Notes under the pieces: model-generated
The model's database searches: none
The model's input: the letters and a program-made list of their open reading frames with translations, nothing else
What the model was told of the DNA's origin: nothing
Position numbers and translations under genes: made by a program
Shown here: positions 1 to 8,146 of the stretch, piece by piece
How positions within the stretch are numbered: the first letter of the stretch is position 1
Layout of the letters: each line of letters opens with the position of its first letter
DNA from: Altererythrobacter sp.
Lineage (GTDB): Bacteria; Pseudomonadota; Alphaproteobacteria; Sphingomonadales; Sphingomonadaceae
DNA length: 64,000 bases
NCBI GenBank assembly: GCA_031178065.1
Contig: JAPSJS010000010.1
Span: 1 to 64,000, forward strand
Direction: 5' to 3'

Positions 1-464
1 GGCTGGACCGGATCGAAACGAGTCCTGTCGTGCGCGCGCGGGAAACCGCCGCCATCATCTCCTCGCGAACCGCAGTCCCGATGTTCGTCGCACCTGCGCT
101 GGACGAGGTCGACTTCGGCGAGTGGGAAGGGCGCCCTTATGCAGAGCTCGAGGACGATCCCCGCTGGCGCGACTGGAACGCCGCCCGCTCGGTCGCGACG
201 GCGCCCGACGGGGAAAGCATGGCGGCGGTGCAGGATCGCGCGCTAGCCCATGTCCGCGACAGCGCGAGGTCCTCACCGGGTGAAGTGATCGCCATGGTCA
301 CCCATTGCGACGTCATCCGCGCGGTCGTCGCGGGCGTTCTGGGGCTCTCGCTCGACAATCTCCTGCGCTTCTCGGTCGACCCCGCCTCGGTGACGCGACT
401 CGAGGTCGGCTCGTGGGGCGCGAAGGTCTGCAGCATCAACGAGGGAGTTCCATGCATCGGTTGA
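1..464 (+). CDS. Histidine phosphatase family protein, 5' truncated by window
   Basis: The gene is cut by the window edge; the frame is open from base 3. The roughly 153 visible residues fit the C-terminal two thirds of the histidine phosphatase (phosphoglycerate-mutase-like) superfamily, cytoplasmic enzymes that work through a phospho-histidine. Seen: the acidic segment DFGEWEG and the second catalytic histidine in VTHCDVIRAV. The first catalytic His (RHG motif) would lie upstream and cannot be checked. Its stop overlaps the next gene's ATG region by 13 bases, so it heads the same transcript as the methyltransferase, inositol-phosphate synthase and oxidoreductases. An inositol- or sugar-phosphate substrate would fit these neighbours, but that is inference. 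Confidence 0.85.
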   Translation, partial: LDRIETSPVVRARETAAIISSRTAVPMFVAPALDEVDFGEWEGRPYAELEDDPRWRDWNAARSVATAPDGESMAAVQDRALAHVRDSARSSPGEVIAMVTHCDVIRAVVAGVLGLSLDNLLRFSVDPASVTRLEVGSWGAKVCSINEGVPCIG

Positions 465-1279
465 GCGCATCGGTTAGAGAAGCGGCGGACGATCGCGCCG
501 CGTACCTGAAGGCGCGCGTGGCCGAGCTGGGCCCCTGGTTTCAGAACATCGATCTCGGCGGCGGCGTGCACACGGCCGAGGATCACTTCCTCGGTGATTA
601 TCCGGCCTTCAAGTACCGCCGCTTCGCGCATGTTCTGCCGGAGGACATGGCCGGTATGTCGGTGCTCGACATAGGCTGCAATGCCGGCTTCTACGCCATC
701 GAGATGAAGCGTCGCGGAGCCGATCGGGTGCTCGGCGTCGACAGCGACGACCGCTACCTCGCGCAAGCCGAATTCGTGGCCCAGGCGCTCGGGATCGAGG
801 GGATCGAGTACCGCAAGCTGACGGTCTACGACGTCGGCAAGCTGGGCGAGCGGTTCGATCTCGTGATCTTCATGGGCGTGCTCTACCATCTCCGGCACCC
901 GCTGCTGGCGCTCGACCTGATCCGGGAGCACGTCGCGCGCGATCTCATGCTGTTCCAGACGATGCAGCAAGGCACCGACGCGGTCCTGCAGGTGCCCAGA
1001 GATCATCCATTTCATGTGCCGGGCACCACGCGCCCGCCCGACTACTTCGACAATCCCGCCTATCCGCGGCTCCATTTCATCGAGCATGCCTTTGCCGAGG
1101 ACTGGACGAACTGGTGGGCGCCGAACGCCGCGTGCAGCCAGGCGATGCTGCGCGCGTCCGGATTCTCGATCGAGGCGCAGCCCGAGCCGGAGGTCTACCT
1201 CTGCCGGGTCGCCGAGGTGCCTTACGCGCAATACGGCCCGGCGGCCGTCTATCCGGCAAGGGGGAACGACGGTGATTGA
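452..1279 (+). CDS. CmoB-like SAM-dependent methyltransferase (TIGR04290-like)
   Basis: A 275-residue class I methyltransferase. SAM-binding motif I VLDIGCNAGFYA lies near residues 71-82, an acidic loop VLGVDSDD follows, and FMGVLYHLRHP resembles the segment typical of CmoB/DUF1698 enzymes (tRNA wobble-uridine carboxymethyltransferase family). The N-terminal GPWFQNIDLGGG also fits that group. It is unlikely to be CmoB itself, because it sits in a metabolic operon: the ATG at 452 overlaps the upstream phosphatase stop, and its own stop at 1279 overlaps the GTG start of the next gene. I take it to methylate a small molecule or glycoconjugate made by this operon (inference). The start is set by overlap and by GGGAG upstream. 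Confidence 0.85.
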   Translation: MHRLSASVREAADDRAAYLKARVAELGPWFQNIDLGGGVHTAEDHFLGDYPAFKYRRFAHVLPEDMAGMSVLDIGCNAGFYAIEMKRRGADRVLGVDSDDRYLAQAEFVAQALGIEGIEYRKLTVYDVGKLGERFDLVIFMGVLYHLRHPLLALDLIREHVARDLMLFQTMQQGTDAVLQVPRDHPFHVPGTTRPPDYFDNPAYPRLHFIEHAFAEDWTNWWAPNAACSQAMLRASGFSIEAQPEPEVYLCRVAEVPYAQYGPAAVYPARGNDGD

Positions 1280-2231
1280 AGCCGCGATGATCTGGAACGA
1301 ACCCAACAACAAGTCGCACTGGAATCTGGAACTCGACCCCGACTGGTCGATCTACGCCGACACCGCGATCCGTGCGGCGCGAGCGATCGCCCAAGTCAAT
1401 CCGCAGCTGACGCGGGTGCTCGGCGGCATGTCGCCGATCGATCCCGCCTGGCTCCGGCGGATCCGCGATCTCGGGGTGCTCGACCATGTCGACGTGGTTG
1501 CGGTCCACGGTTTCCCGCTCGACTGGAATCTGTGGCCGATCCACGCCTGGCCGGAGAAGATCGCGGAGATCGAGCGGGAAGTGCCCGACATGCCGATCTG
1601 GGCGACCGAAGTCGGCGTCGGCAGCTTCGGGGCGGAGGAAGTGCAGATCTTCGGCCTCAAGACCACCGCCAAGCTCCTGCTGGACCGGGTGCCCAACGTC
1701 TACTGGTACTCGTTGTTCGACCTGCCGCACAGCTGGGGCGCGGAAACACGCCACCGGGAGGCGGAAGGGTCGAGCTACTACCGCCATTTCTACATGGGCC
1801 TGATTCGCGAGGACGGCACGCCCAAGCCTGCGCTCGACTATTACGCCCGCTGTGCCGACAGGATGGGCCTGATGCAGTGGTTCCATTTCGAGGATCCGCG
1901 GCTCGACGATGCGGTGAGTTGGATGCGGCAGCTCGGCGTGCGCAAGCTGCGCACCGGGCTTTCGTGGGCGGACAGCTTCCGGCCGGGATGGGAGGACTGG
2001 TTCGACCGGATGATGGAATCGCTGGCCGAGTTCGAGCTGCTGGTGACCTTCTGCTTCACGCCCGAGCATCTCGGGGTCGAGGCGCACCACACGAGCTGTG
2101 CCCGCGACCCCCAGGAATTCGCCGACTTCTGCGGCCGCATGGTGGAGCGCTACGCTCCCCCGGAACCGCAGAGCCGCACGCGCCATTTCATTCCCGAGGC
2201 GACAAGAGAGGCTGCACATGCGAGCTCCTGA
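1272..2231 (+). CDS. Glycosidase-like beta/alpha-barrel protein with rotated motif order
   Basis: A 319-residue protein beginning at GTG 1272, overlapping the methyltransferase stop. It resembles clan GH-A glycosidases (GH39/beta-xylosidase style). MIWNEPNNKSHW, which carries the Asn-Glu acid/base pair on strand 4, comes at the very N-terminus; IWATEVGVGSFG, a candidate strand-7 nucleophile Glu, follows near residue 115, then YWYSLFD. The C-terminal third (LGVRKLRTGLSWADSF, then FADFCGRMVERYAP) looks like the first strands of such a barrel, which normally precede the NEP motif. So the barrel appears circularly permuted, or is the hinge of a tandem pair. No signal peptide, so cytoplasmic. It may cleave or bind a glycoside intermediate of the operon; the function is not proven. 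Confidence 0.65.
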   Translation: MIEAAMIWNEPNNKSHWNLELDPDWSIYADTAIRAARAIAQVNPQLTRVLGGMSPIDPAWLRRIRDLGVLDHVDVVAVHGFPLDWNLWPIHAWPEKIAEIEREVPDMPIWATEVGVGSFGAEEVQIFGLKTTAKLLLDRVPNVYWYSLFDLPHSWGAETRHREAEGSSYYRHFYMGLIREDGTPKPALDYYARCADRMGLMQWFHFEDPRLDDAVSWMRQLGVRKLRTGLSWADSFRPGWEDWFDRMMESLAEFELLVTFCFTPEHLGVEAHHTSCARDPQEFADFCGRMVERYAPPEPQSRTRHFIPEATREAAHASS

Positions 2232-3336
2232 ACCGGCAGACATCAAGGTTGCACTGGTCGGCGTGGGCAACTGCGCCAGTTCGCTCGTGCAGGGCCTCTC
2301 CCACTATCGCGCGGGCGCGAACGATTTCACGGGGCTCATGCATCGCGAGATCGGCGGCTACGGGCCTGAGGACATCCGCGTGGTCGCCGCCTGGGACGTC
2401 GACGCGCGCAAGGTCGGGCGCGACGTGTCCGAGGCGATCTTCGCCAAGCCGAACTGCACCACGGTGTTCTGCGAACGGGTGCCCGAAAGCGGCGCACGGG
2501 TCCGGATGGGCCGGGTGCTCGACGGGGTGGCCGCGCACATGACCGAGCAGCCGGCCGACCGCGGCTTCACCGTCGCCATCGCGCCGGAGACCAGCAAGAG
2601 CGAGATCGTCGACGCCCTGCGCGAAAGCGAGGCCGACGTCCTGATGAACTACCTCCCGGTTGGTTCGCAACGTGCGAGCGAATTCTACGCCGAGTGCGCG
2701 CTCGAGGCGGGGGTGGCCTTCGTGAACAACATCCCCGTCTTCATCGCCAGCGACGCCGACTGGGCCGAGCGCTTCCGCGCGGCAGGCGTCCCGGTGATCG
2801 GCGACGATATCAAGGCCCAGCTCGGCGCGACGATCGTGCACCGCGTGCTGACCGACCTCTTCCGCAAGCGCGGTGTCAAGCTGGAGCGGACCTACCAGCT
2901 CAACACCGGTGGCAATACGGACTTCCTCAACATGCTCGAGCGTACGCGTCTCGCATCGAAGAAAGTCTCAAAGACCGAAGCGGTCCAGTCGGTCGCGGCG
3001 CAGCGGATCGCGGACGAGAACATCCATGTCGGCCCATCCGACTACGTCGCCTGGCAGAATGACAACAAGGTCTGCTTCCTGCGGATGGAGGGGCGGCTGT
3101 TCGGCGGCGTGCCGATGAACCTGGAACTGCGCCTCTCGGTCGAGGACAGCCCGAACTCCGCCGGGGTCGCGATCGATCTCATCCGCTGCGCCAAGGTCGC
3201 AAGCGACCGCGGGCTTGCCGGGCCGGTGATCCCGGCGGCAGCCTATTTCTGCAAGCACCCGCCGGAGCAGATGACCGACGACATCGCCTGGTCGGAGCTG
3301 GAGGTTTTCATCGCCGCGGAGAACGGCGCGGCATGA
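2218..3336 (+). CDS. ino1: Inositol-3-phosphate synthase (myo-inositol-1-phosphate synthase)
   Basis: A 372-residue enzyme expected to convert glucose 6-phosphate to 1D-myo-inositol 3-phosphate using tightly bound NAD. The N-terminal Rossmann motif VALVGVGNCASSLVQG, the central LMNYLPVGSQRASEFYAE and the stretch GDDIKAQLGATIVHR followed by QLNTGGNTDFLNM are hallmarks of the family. The length matches the short actinobacterial/archaeal type (about 360 residues) rather than the eukaryotic one of more than 500. ATG 2218 overlaps the upstream gene by 14 bases, and the stop overlaps the following ATG (ATGA), so translation is coupled on both sides. It fixes the operon's theme as inositol-derived metabolites or inositol lipids. 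Confidence 0.93.
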   Translation: MRAPEPADIKVALVGVGNCASSLVQGLSHYRAGANDFTGLMHREIGGYGPEDIRVVAAWDVDARKVGRDVSEAIFAKPNCTTVFCERVPESGARVRMGRVLDGVAAHMTEQPADRGFTVAIAPETSKSEIVDALRESEADVLMNYLPVGSQRASEFYAECALEAGVAFVNNIPVFIASDADWAERFRAAGVPVIGDDIKAQLGATIVHRVLTDLFRKRGVKLERTYQLNTGGNTDFLNMLERTRLASKKVSKTEAVQSVAAQRIADENIHVGPSDYVAWQNDNKVCFLRMEGRLFGGVPMNLELRLSVEDSPNSAGVAIDLIRCAKVASDRGLAGPVIPAAAYFCKHPPEQMTDDIAWSELEVFIAAENGAA

Positions 3337-4304
3337 GCGCTTCGGCTGCGATCCGGGCGGCGGTGGTCCGCGGGCCCGGCGAGGTGTCCGTCGAAGTGGT
3401 CGAAGCGCCCGTGCCCGGCCCCGGCGAAGTCCGCGTGCGGCTGGAGGGGTGCGGCGTCTGCGCCTCGAACCTGGGCCCATGGTCCGGCCCCGAGTGGCAA
3501 CAGTTTCCGCTCGAACCGGGCGAACTCGGGCACGAGGGCTGGGGCGTGATCGACGCCGTCGGACCCGGCGTGCAAGGCCTACTGCCAGGCGATCGGGTCG
3601 CAACGCTGTCCCACCGCTCGTACCGCGAGATGGACATTGCCCCGGCCGATGCGCTGGTGAAGCTGCCGCCGGCGCTCGAGGGCATGCCGTTCCCGGGCGA
3701 GCCGCTCGGCTGCGCATTCAACATCTTCGAGCGGAGCGACATTCGCGCCGCCCAGACCGTGGCGATCATCGGCATCGGCTTTCTCGGGGCGGTGCTCACC
3801 CGTCTCGCCAGCGAGGCCGGAGCGCACGTCATCGCCATCTCGCGCCGGCCGGAATCGCTGCAACTCGCCCGCGATCTCGGCGCGGAGTTCACGCTGCAGG
3901 CGGGCGACGATGCGGCGGTCGCAAACCGGGTCGGCGAACTGACCGGCGGCGAGATGTGCCCGCGCGTCATCGAATGCGTCGGCGATCAGCGCACACTGAC
4001 GCTCGCAGGCGAGCTCGTCGGGATGGGCGGCCGGCTCGTGATCGCCGGCTACCATCAGGACGGGCCGCGGCAGGTCGACATGCAGGCCTGGAACTGGAAG
4101 GGGATAGACGTCGTCAACGCTCACGAGCGCGATCTCGGCCGGCAGAAGGCGGGTATCGAACGGGCGATCGAGGCGGTCGCCGGCGGGCTGCTCGATCCGG
4201 CGCACCTCTTCACGCATCGTTACCCGCTGGAACGGCTGGACGAAGCGCTCGACGCCACGCGCGACAAGCCGCAGGGCTTCGTCAAGGCGCTGATTCTCTA
4301 CTGA
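3333..4304 (+). CDS. Medium-chain (zinc-type) dehydrogenase
   Basis: A 323-residue MDR-superfamily oxidoreductase. The N-terminal GroES-like half has GCGVCASNL, with a candidate catalytic-zinc Cys near residue 40, and GELGHEGWG with the second zinc-site His. The Rossmann half has VAIIGIGFLGAV. The four-cysteine structural zinc lobe is absent, and the protein is shorter than classical alcohol dehydrogenases (350-390), as in many sugar or polyol dehydrogenase-like members. ATG 3333 overlaps the ino1 stop (ATGA) and the next gene starts 2 bases after its stop. With ino1 and a Gfo/Idh protein beside it, oxidation of an inositol or sugar hydroxyl is likely, though the exact substrate cannot be told. 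Confidence 0.85.
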   Translation: MSASAAIRAAVVRGPGEVSVEVVEAPVPGPGEVRVRLEGCGVCASNLGPWSGPEWQQFPLEPGELGHEGWGVIDAVGPGVQGLLPGDRVATLSHRSYREMDIAPADALVKLPPALEGMPFPGEPLGCAFNIFERSDIRAAQTVAIIGIGFLGAVLTRLASEAGAHVIAISRRPESLQLARDLGAEFTLQAGDDAAVANRVGELTGGEMCPRVIECVGDQRTLTLAGELVGMGGRLVIAGYHQDGPRQVDMQAWNWKGIDVVNAHERDLGRQKAGIERAIEAVAGGLLDPAHLFTHRYPLERLDEALDATRDKPQGFVKALILY

Positions 4305-4306
4305 CG

Positions 4307-5293
4307 ATGCGGCCGCGGACGGGATTTCTCGGCACGGGCTGGATCGGCCGGCATCGCATGGAAGCGCTGATCGCTGCCGGCGCGGTAGACCCCGTCGCCT
4401 TCGTCGAGCCGGACGAGGAAGCCGCCCGTGCGGCCCAGGCCGCCGCCCCCGGCGCGCAGCACGTGCCGGATCTCGAGGCGCTGCTCGATGCCGGGCTCGA
4501 CGGGCTGGTGATCGCGACGCCAAGCGCGATGCATGCAGAGCAGGCGATCGCGGCGCTCGAACGCGGCGTCGCCGTGTTCTGCCAGAAGCCGCTCGCCCGC
4601 GACGGGGCGGAAACGCGCGCCGTCGTCGAGGCGGCGCGGCGGGCGGACCGGCTGCTGGCGGTCGACTTCTCCTATCGCTTCACGCGGGCCGTCGAGGCGA
4701 TTGCGCCAATCGTCCGCTCGGGCGAACTGGGGCGCCTGTTCGGGGCCGAGCTGGTCTTTCACAACGCCTATGGGCCGGACAAGGCGTGGTTCCGCGACCG
4801 GGTGCTCTCCGGCGGAGGGTGCGTGATCGATCTCGGAATTCACCTCGTCGACCTGCTCCTGTGGATGTTCGACTTCCCCGAGGTGCAGGCGATCGACTCC
4901 CGCCTCTTCGCGGGCGGCGAACGGCTCCCGCCGTCGCCGGAGGCGGTCGAGGACTACGCCATGGCGACGATCGAACTCGCTGGCGGCGTCGTCGCGCGGA
5001 TGGACTGCTCGTGGAACCACCACGCGGGGCGCGACGCCGACATTCGTTTTGCCGTGTTCGGCACGGAGGGTTCGGTTGCGGTCGAGAACGTGGGCGGCAG
5101 CTTCTACGACTTTGCCGCATACCGGCGCGACGGGACCCGCACGCAAACCCTGGTGGAGCCGCCCGACGATTGGGGCGGGAAGGCCGCGATCGACTGGGCG
5201 CAGCGCCTTGCCGCGGACAACCGCTTCGACGAGCGCTGCCGCGACATGGTGGCCGTGGCGGACATCCTGGACCGGATCTATCGCGGCAACTGA
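4307..5293 (+). CDS. Gfo/Idh/MocA family oxidoreductase
   Basis: A 328-residue NAD(P)-dependent oxidoreductase. The N-terminal dinucleotide-binding motif is TGFLGTGWIGRHRM, the family's Lys-Pro motif appears in VFCQKPLARDG near residue 93, and the substrate-domain segment GGGCVIDLGIHLVDLL carries the conserved Asp and His. Members oxidise or reduce sugar and inositol hydroxyls (inositol 2-dehydrogenase belongs here). It starts 2 bases after the MDR dehydrogenase stop and ends the plus-strand operon; a strong hairpin follows at 5322. Two consecutive oxidoreductases after inositol-phosphate synthase suggest stepwise modification of an inositol ring or attached sugar (inference). Confidence 0.9.
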   Translation: MRPRTGFLGTGWIGRHRMEALIAAGAVDPVAFVEPDEEAARAAQAAAPGAQHVPDLEALLDAGLDGLVIATPSAMHAEQAIAALERGVAVFCQKPLARDGAETRAVVEAARRADRLLAVDFSYRFTRAVEAIAPIVRSGELGRLFGAELVFHNAYGPDKAWFRDRVLSGGGCVIDLGIHLVDLLLWMFDFPEVQAIDSRLFAGGERLPPSPEAVEDYAMATIELAGGVVARMDCSWNHHAGRDADIRFAVFGTEGSVAVENVGGSFYDFAAYRRDGTRTQTLVEPPDDWGGKAAIDWAQRLAADNRFDERCRDMVAVADILDRIYRGN

Positions 5294-5321
5294 GCGCGCG
5301 CCGCTGTTCCGAAAGGGAAAC

Positions 5322-5361
5322 CCCGCCCGGCGGCAACGCGGCCAACTTGCCGCCGGGCGGG
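5322..5361. terminator. 15-bp perfect hairpin between convergent genes
   Basis: A perfect 15-bp inverted repeat (5322-5336 and 5347-5361) with a 10-base loop lies between the end of the inositol operon and the convergent small gene at 5474. The stem is GC-rich (CCCGCCCGGCGG then CAA). Neither side has a T-tract, so it is not a textbook intrinsic terminator; it may block 3' exonucleases or serve as a two-way terminator helped by Rho. Confidence 0.5.
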
Positions 5362-5473
5362 AGGCGGCGAACCGATCGTGAGAGGAGCGTCGGCTCGCCC
5401 GGGGGACATCGTCGGCCAGGAACAATCCTGCGGCCCTTCTACCGCCTGCCTGCCGAGGCCGCGCTATACTGGA

Positions 5474-5731
5474 TCAGACCGAACGCGATTCCGTCTCGCT
5501 TGCGCGGCGGCTGACCGGATCGTCCGGCCGGTCGACGATCCAGAGTCCTTCGGTAGTGGCCGTGCGGCGCAGGGTCGCGATGTAGTTTCCACTGCGGGAA
5601 AGCTCGGCGCGCCGCCCCGGGCGTTCGTTGGCCAGGTGCGGGAGGGCGTCGGCAGGGCTTCGTCCCTCGAATTCAACGTACTTCGCGGCGCCCAGATGGT
5701 CGTCGTGGAACGTCAGACGGTAGGTAATCAT
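5474..5731 (-). CDS. Small protein of unknown function
   Basis: I do not recognise this 85-residue soluble protein. It starts MITYRLTFHDDHLG and has no signal peptide or membrane segment. Residues 10-65 look like a small alpha/beta fold with the central stretch GNYIATLRRT and an acidic/basic C-terminal tail (DRPDDPVSRRASE). The start is placed at 5731, 16 bases after the stop of the CBS-domain gene on the same strand, which suggests one transcript. Codon use and amino-acid make-up are like the neighbours, while the longer open frame upstream of this ATG reads as low-complexity Ser/Arg and was left out. The link with a CBS protein and stress genes hints at a stress role (weak inference). Confidence 0.6.
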   Translation of the reverse strand: MITYRLTFHDDHLGAAKYVEFEGRSPADALPHLANERPGRRAELSRSGNYIATLRRTATTEGLWIVDRPDDPVSRRASETESRSV

Positions 5732-5747
5732 TCGTGCCCCGGTCGCG

Positions 5748-6164
5748 TCAGGCGGCGATGACGTTGATGTGGCTGCCGATCTCGTCCGCAAAGACGGAAT
5801 GCGCCCGGCGGATCTGGTCAACGGTGACCATGCCGACGACCCGGTCGCGGGCGTCGAGCAGCGGGATCGTGTCAAGCTTCGCGTCGACCATTGCCAGCAG
5901 GATGCTCTCGGGATCGTCGTCCACGCGGCAGCACAGCGCGGGCGCGGTCATGAACTCGCGGACGCGGGTGAGCCAGCCGTCCAAACCTTCCGCAACCATG
6001 CGGATCACAATGTCGCGGTCGCTGATCGTACCGACGAACTTGCCGTCCTGGGTCACGGGAAGGACCCTGGCGCCCGTATCCCGCATCATCCGGGCCGCGG
6101 CCTCCAGCGTGTCGAGGTGCCTGAGGCAGGGCACGTCCTGCGAGGCGGCTGGGGAAGGTCTCAT
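5748..6164 (-). CDS. CBS-domain protein
   Basis: A 138-residue protein made of two CBS motifs, at about residues 10-70 and 75-132. Typical strands are seen in ARVLPVTQDGKFVGTISDRD and DTIPLLDARDRVVGMVTVDQ. Paired CBS motifs bind adenine nucleotides and usually sense energy state; no catalytic domain is attached. The start at 6164 is preferred over an upstream in-frame ATG at 6230 because GAGAGGAG lies 7-8 bases before it. It is the first gene of a two-gene minus-strand unit with the 85-residue protein. In alphaproteobacteria, stand-alone CBS proteins like this are often part of the general stress or oxygen-limitation response; the nearby Crp/Fnr gene agrees, but no operator was recognised. 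Confidence 0.88.
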   Translation of the reverse strand: MRPSPAASQDVPCLRHLDTLEAAARMMRDTGARVLPVTQDGKFVGTISDRDIVIRMVAEGLDGWLTRVREFMTAPALCCRVDDDPESILLAMVDAKLDTIPLLDARDRVVGMVTVDQIRRAHSVFADEIGSHINVIAA

Positions 6165-6302
6165 CGGATGCTCCTCTCGGTGGAGAGGTATTTGAAACCT
6201 TGAGGAAAACCGCGCACTAAACTGCCTCAATTAAAAGAATGGAATCCGACGAGCGGTGCCGAGGGAGCGACGGGTTGCCAGCCACCTTGTCGGCCTTGCG
6301 GA

Positions 6303-7490
6303 TCACTGCCCCGCTTCCATGCCGGGTTTCAGCACGACCTTGGTCCAGGTGTTCTGCTCGTCGCGGAAGCAGCGATAGCCGCGCGGTCCCTCTTCGAGGG
6401 GAAGCGTGTGGCTGATGAGGAAAGTGGTATCGATCACCCCCTCCTCGATCATCGCGAGCAGCCGATCGGTGTACCGCTGCACGTGCGTCTGGCCGGCGCG
6501 GACCGTGATGCTCTTCTCCATCAGTGCGCCGAGGGGGAACTTGTCGGTCATCCCGCCATAGACGCCCGGAACCGAGAGACGCCCGCCGGGGCGGACCGCG
6601 AGCAGCGCCTGCTTGAACACGCTTGCGCGGTCGGCGCCGATGCCAACCTTCTGCTTCACCACGTCGATCATGTTGTCGATCGCGAAGCCGTGGGCTTCCA
6701 TGCCGACGGCATCGATCGCGGCGTCGACCCCGATGCCGCCGGTCATTTCGAGCAGCGCCTCGCGCACGTGCGTTTCGCGGAAATTGATCGTCTCCGCGCC
6801 GAGCTTATGCGCAAGCTCCAGGCGGTGCGGATAGTGATCGATGGCGATCACCCGCGCGGCGCCCATCGCCAGCGCCGCCTGAACGGCGAACAGACCGACC
6901 GGGCCGCAGCCCCATACGGCCACCGTATCGTCCGGCTGGATCTCCGCATTCTCTGCCGCCATCCATCCGGTGGGAAAAATGTCGGAGAGGAACAGGACCT
7001 TCTCGTCCTCCAGATGGTCGGGCACCACGATCGGCCCGACGTCGGAGAACGGCACGCGGACGTATTCGGCCTGCCCGCCCGAGTATCCTCCGGTCATATG
7101 CGAGTATCCGAACAGGCCCGCCATGGGGTGGCCGTAGAGCGTTGCCGAAGCGTCCTGCTTCTCGACCGGGTTGGAGTTCTCGCACGCCGAATACTGCTCG
7201 ATCCGGCAGTGGAAGCAGCCGCCGCAGCTTATGGTGAAAGGCACCACCACGCGCTGCCCCTTCTGCAAGGTGCTGCGGGGGCCCGTCTCGACGACTTCGC
7301 CCATGAATTCATGGCCGAGGATGTCGCCTGCCATCATTCCGGGAATGACGCCGTCGTAGAGATGGAGGTCCGATCCGCAGATCGCCGTGCTCGACACCTT
7401 GATGATGGCATCGCGCGGGTTGACGATCTCCGGATCATCGACCGTTTCGACCCGCACGTCCTTGGTTCCGTGCCATGTCAGCGCTCGCAT
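6303..7490 (-). CDS. Zinc-dependent alcohol/formaldehyde dehydrogenase-like protein
   Basis: A 395-residue MDR enzyme with both zinc sites. The catalytic-zinc residues lie in STAICGSDLHLY and DILGHEFMGEVV; the structural lobe is CGGCFHCRIEQYSAC; the NAD site is VAVWGCGPVGLFAV near residue 190. The length and the insert after the structural lobe match glutathione-independent formaldehyde dehydrogenase-like proteins rather than classical ADH. Expected role: NAD-dependent oxidation of short alcohols or aldehydes in the cytosol. Its ATG (7488-7490) shares one base with the stop of the upstream SRPBCC gene (TGATG), so the pair is translationally coupled. The next gene downstream (CBS) starts about 140 bases away. 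Confidence 0.9.
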   Translation of the reverse strand: MRALTWHGTKDVRVETVDDPEIVNPRDAIIKVSSTAICGSDLHLYDGVIPGMMAGDILGHEFMGEVVETGPRSTLQKGQRVVVPFTISCGGCFHCRIEQYSACENSNPVEKQDASATLYGHPMAGLFGYSHMTGGYSGGQAEYVRVPFSDVGPIVVPDHLEDEKVLFLSDIFPTGWMAAENAEIQPDDTVAVWGCGPVGLFAVQAALAMGAARVIAIDHYPHRLELAHKLGAETINFRETHVREALLEMTGGIGVDAAIDAVGMEAHGFAIDNMIDVVKQKVGIGADRASVFKQALLAVRPGGRLSVPGVYGGMTDKFPLGALMEKSITVRAGQTHVQRYTDRLLAMIEEGVIDTTFLISHTLPLEEGPRGYRCFRDEQNTWTKVVLKPGMEAGQ

Positions 7491-8146
7491 CAGGCATTCT
7501 CCATCTGGGCCGCGCGCGCCGCATCCTTGCGGCGCGCAGAGGTGGCGATTTCGCCGGTTTCCATCAGCATCTTGAAGCGCTTGAGATCGTGCCGCGCCTG
7601 AACCTCCGGTTCGCGCCGGAACAGCTTGGCGGCCGCACGGCCCGCCTCTCCCATCGGGGGAACATAGGCGATGATCAGGCCGACCCGCGTGCCGCGCTGG
7701 CCTGGCGCGTCTTCGAACGTCACCCGGCCCTCGGTGTCAATGTCGGAGCCTTCGACCGAGCGCCACGCGATGAGTGCGCCGTCCACTTCCCGGGCGATGC
7801 GGGTCTCGACCTGGACCGACTTGCCGGCAGGGCCGCGGATGGTCCAGACCGAATGCCCGTCGGTGCCGGCGGGGGAAACCTCGATCAGGTTCTCCATGAA
7901 CTGCGCGAGATTGCTGAAGTCGCGCCAAAAGGCGAATAGCTCGGTGCGCGGACGGGCGATCGTCACGCTCCGCCCGACGACTTCGTAGCGGCCGAAGTCG
8001 CGCCGGGCGGTGAAGCCCGGGGCATCGTCCGCCGGGTGGTCCCGGTGCCGCCGCCTGTTCTGCTGCTTCAGTGCGAGGGCGATCGCGCCCGCCGCAAGCG
8101 CTATGCCGGCGGCAAGCGCGCCGTGGGTCCGTCCATGTGAAGTCAT
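7490..8146 (-). CDS. Membrane-anchored SRPBCC (polyketide cyclase/dehydrase-like) protein
   Basis: A 218-residue protein. One N-terminal hydrophobic helix (about residues 6-24, ALAAGIALAAGAIALAL) is followed by an Arg/His-rich stretch and an SRPBCC lipid/ligand-pocket domain with the family-typical RPRTELFAFWRDFSNLAQF and YVPPMGEAGRAAAKLF. Such coenzyme-Q-binding or cyclase-like domains bind hydrophobic ligands; the anchor suggests work at the inner membrane. Start: ATG 8146 preceded by GCGGGA; an in-frame GTG at 8170 is an alternative. The stop overlaps the ADH start, so the two are made together. This pairing with a formaldehyde-dehydrogenase-like ADH is common in stress clusters of sphingomonads as far as I recall; its ligand is unknown. 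Confidence 0.82.
   Translation of the reverse strand: MTSHGRTHGALAAGIALAAGAIALALKQQNRRRHRDHPADDAPGFTARRDFGRYEVVGRSVTIARPRTELFAFWRDFSNLAQFMENLIEVSPAGTDGHSVWTIRGPAGKSVQVETRIAREVDGALIAWRSVEGSDIDTEGRVTFEDAPGQRGTRVGLIIAYVPPMGEAGRAAAKLFRREPEVQARHDLKRFKMLMETGEIATSARRKDAARAAQMENA

Noticed and set aside
137-1312. Long antisense frames over the phosphatase, methyltransferase and glycosidase-like genes (137-1312, 1077-2270)
   Set aside because: Shadow frames of GC-rich genes; no domain and no ribosome site, while the plus-strand genes have clear motifs and overlapping operon structure.
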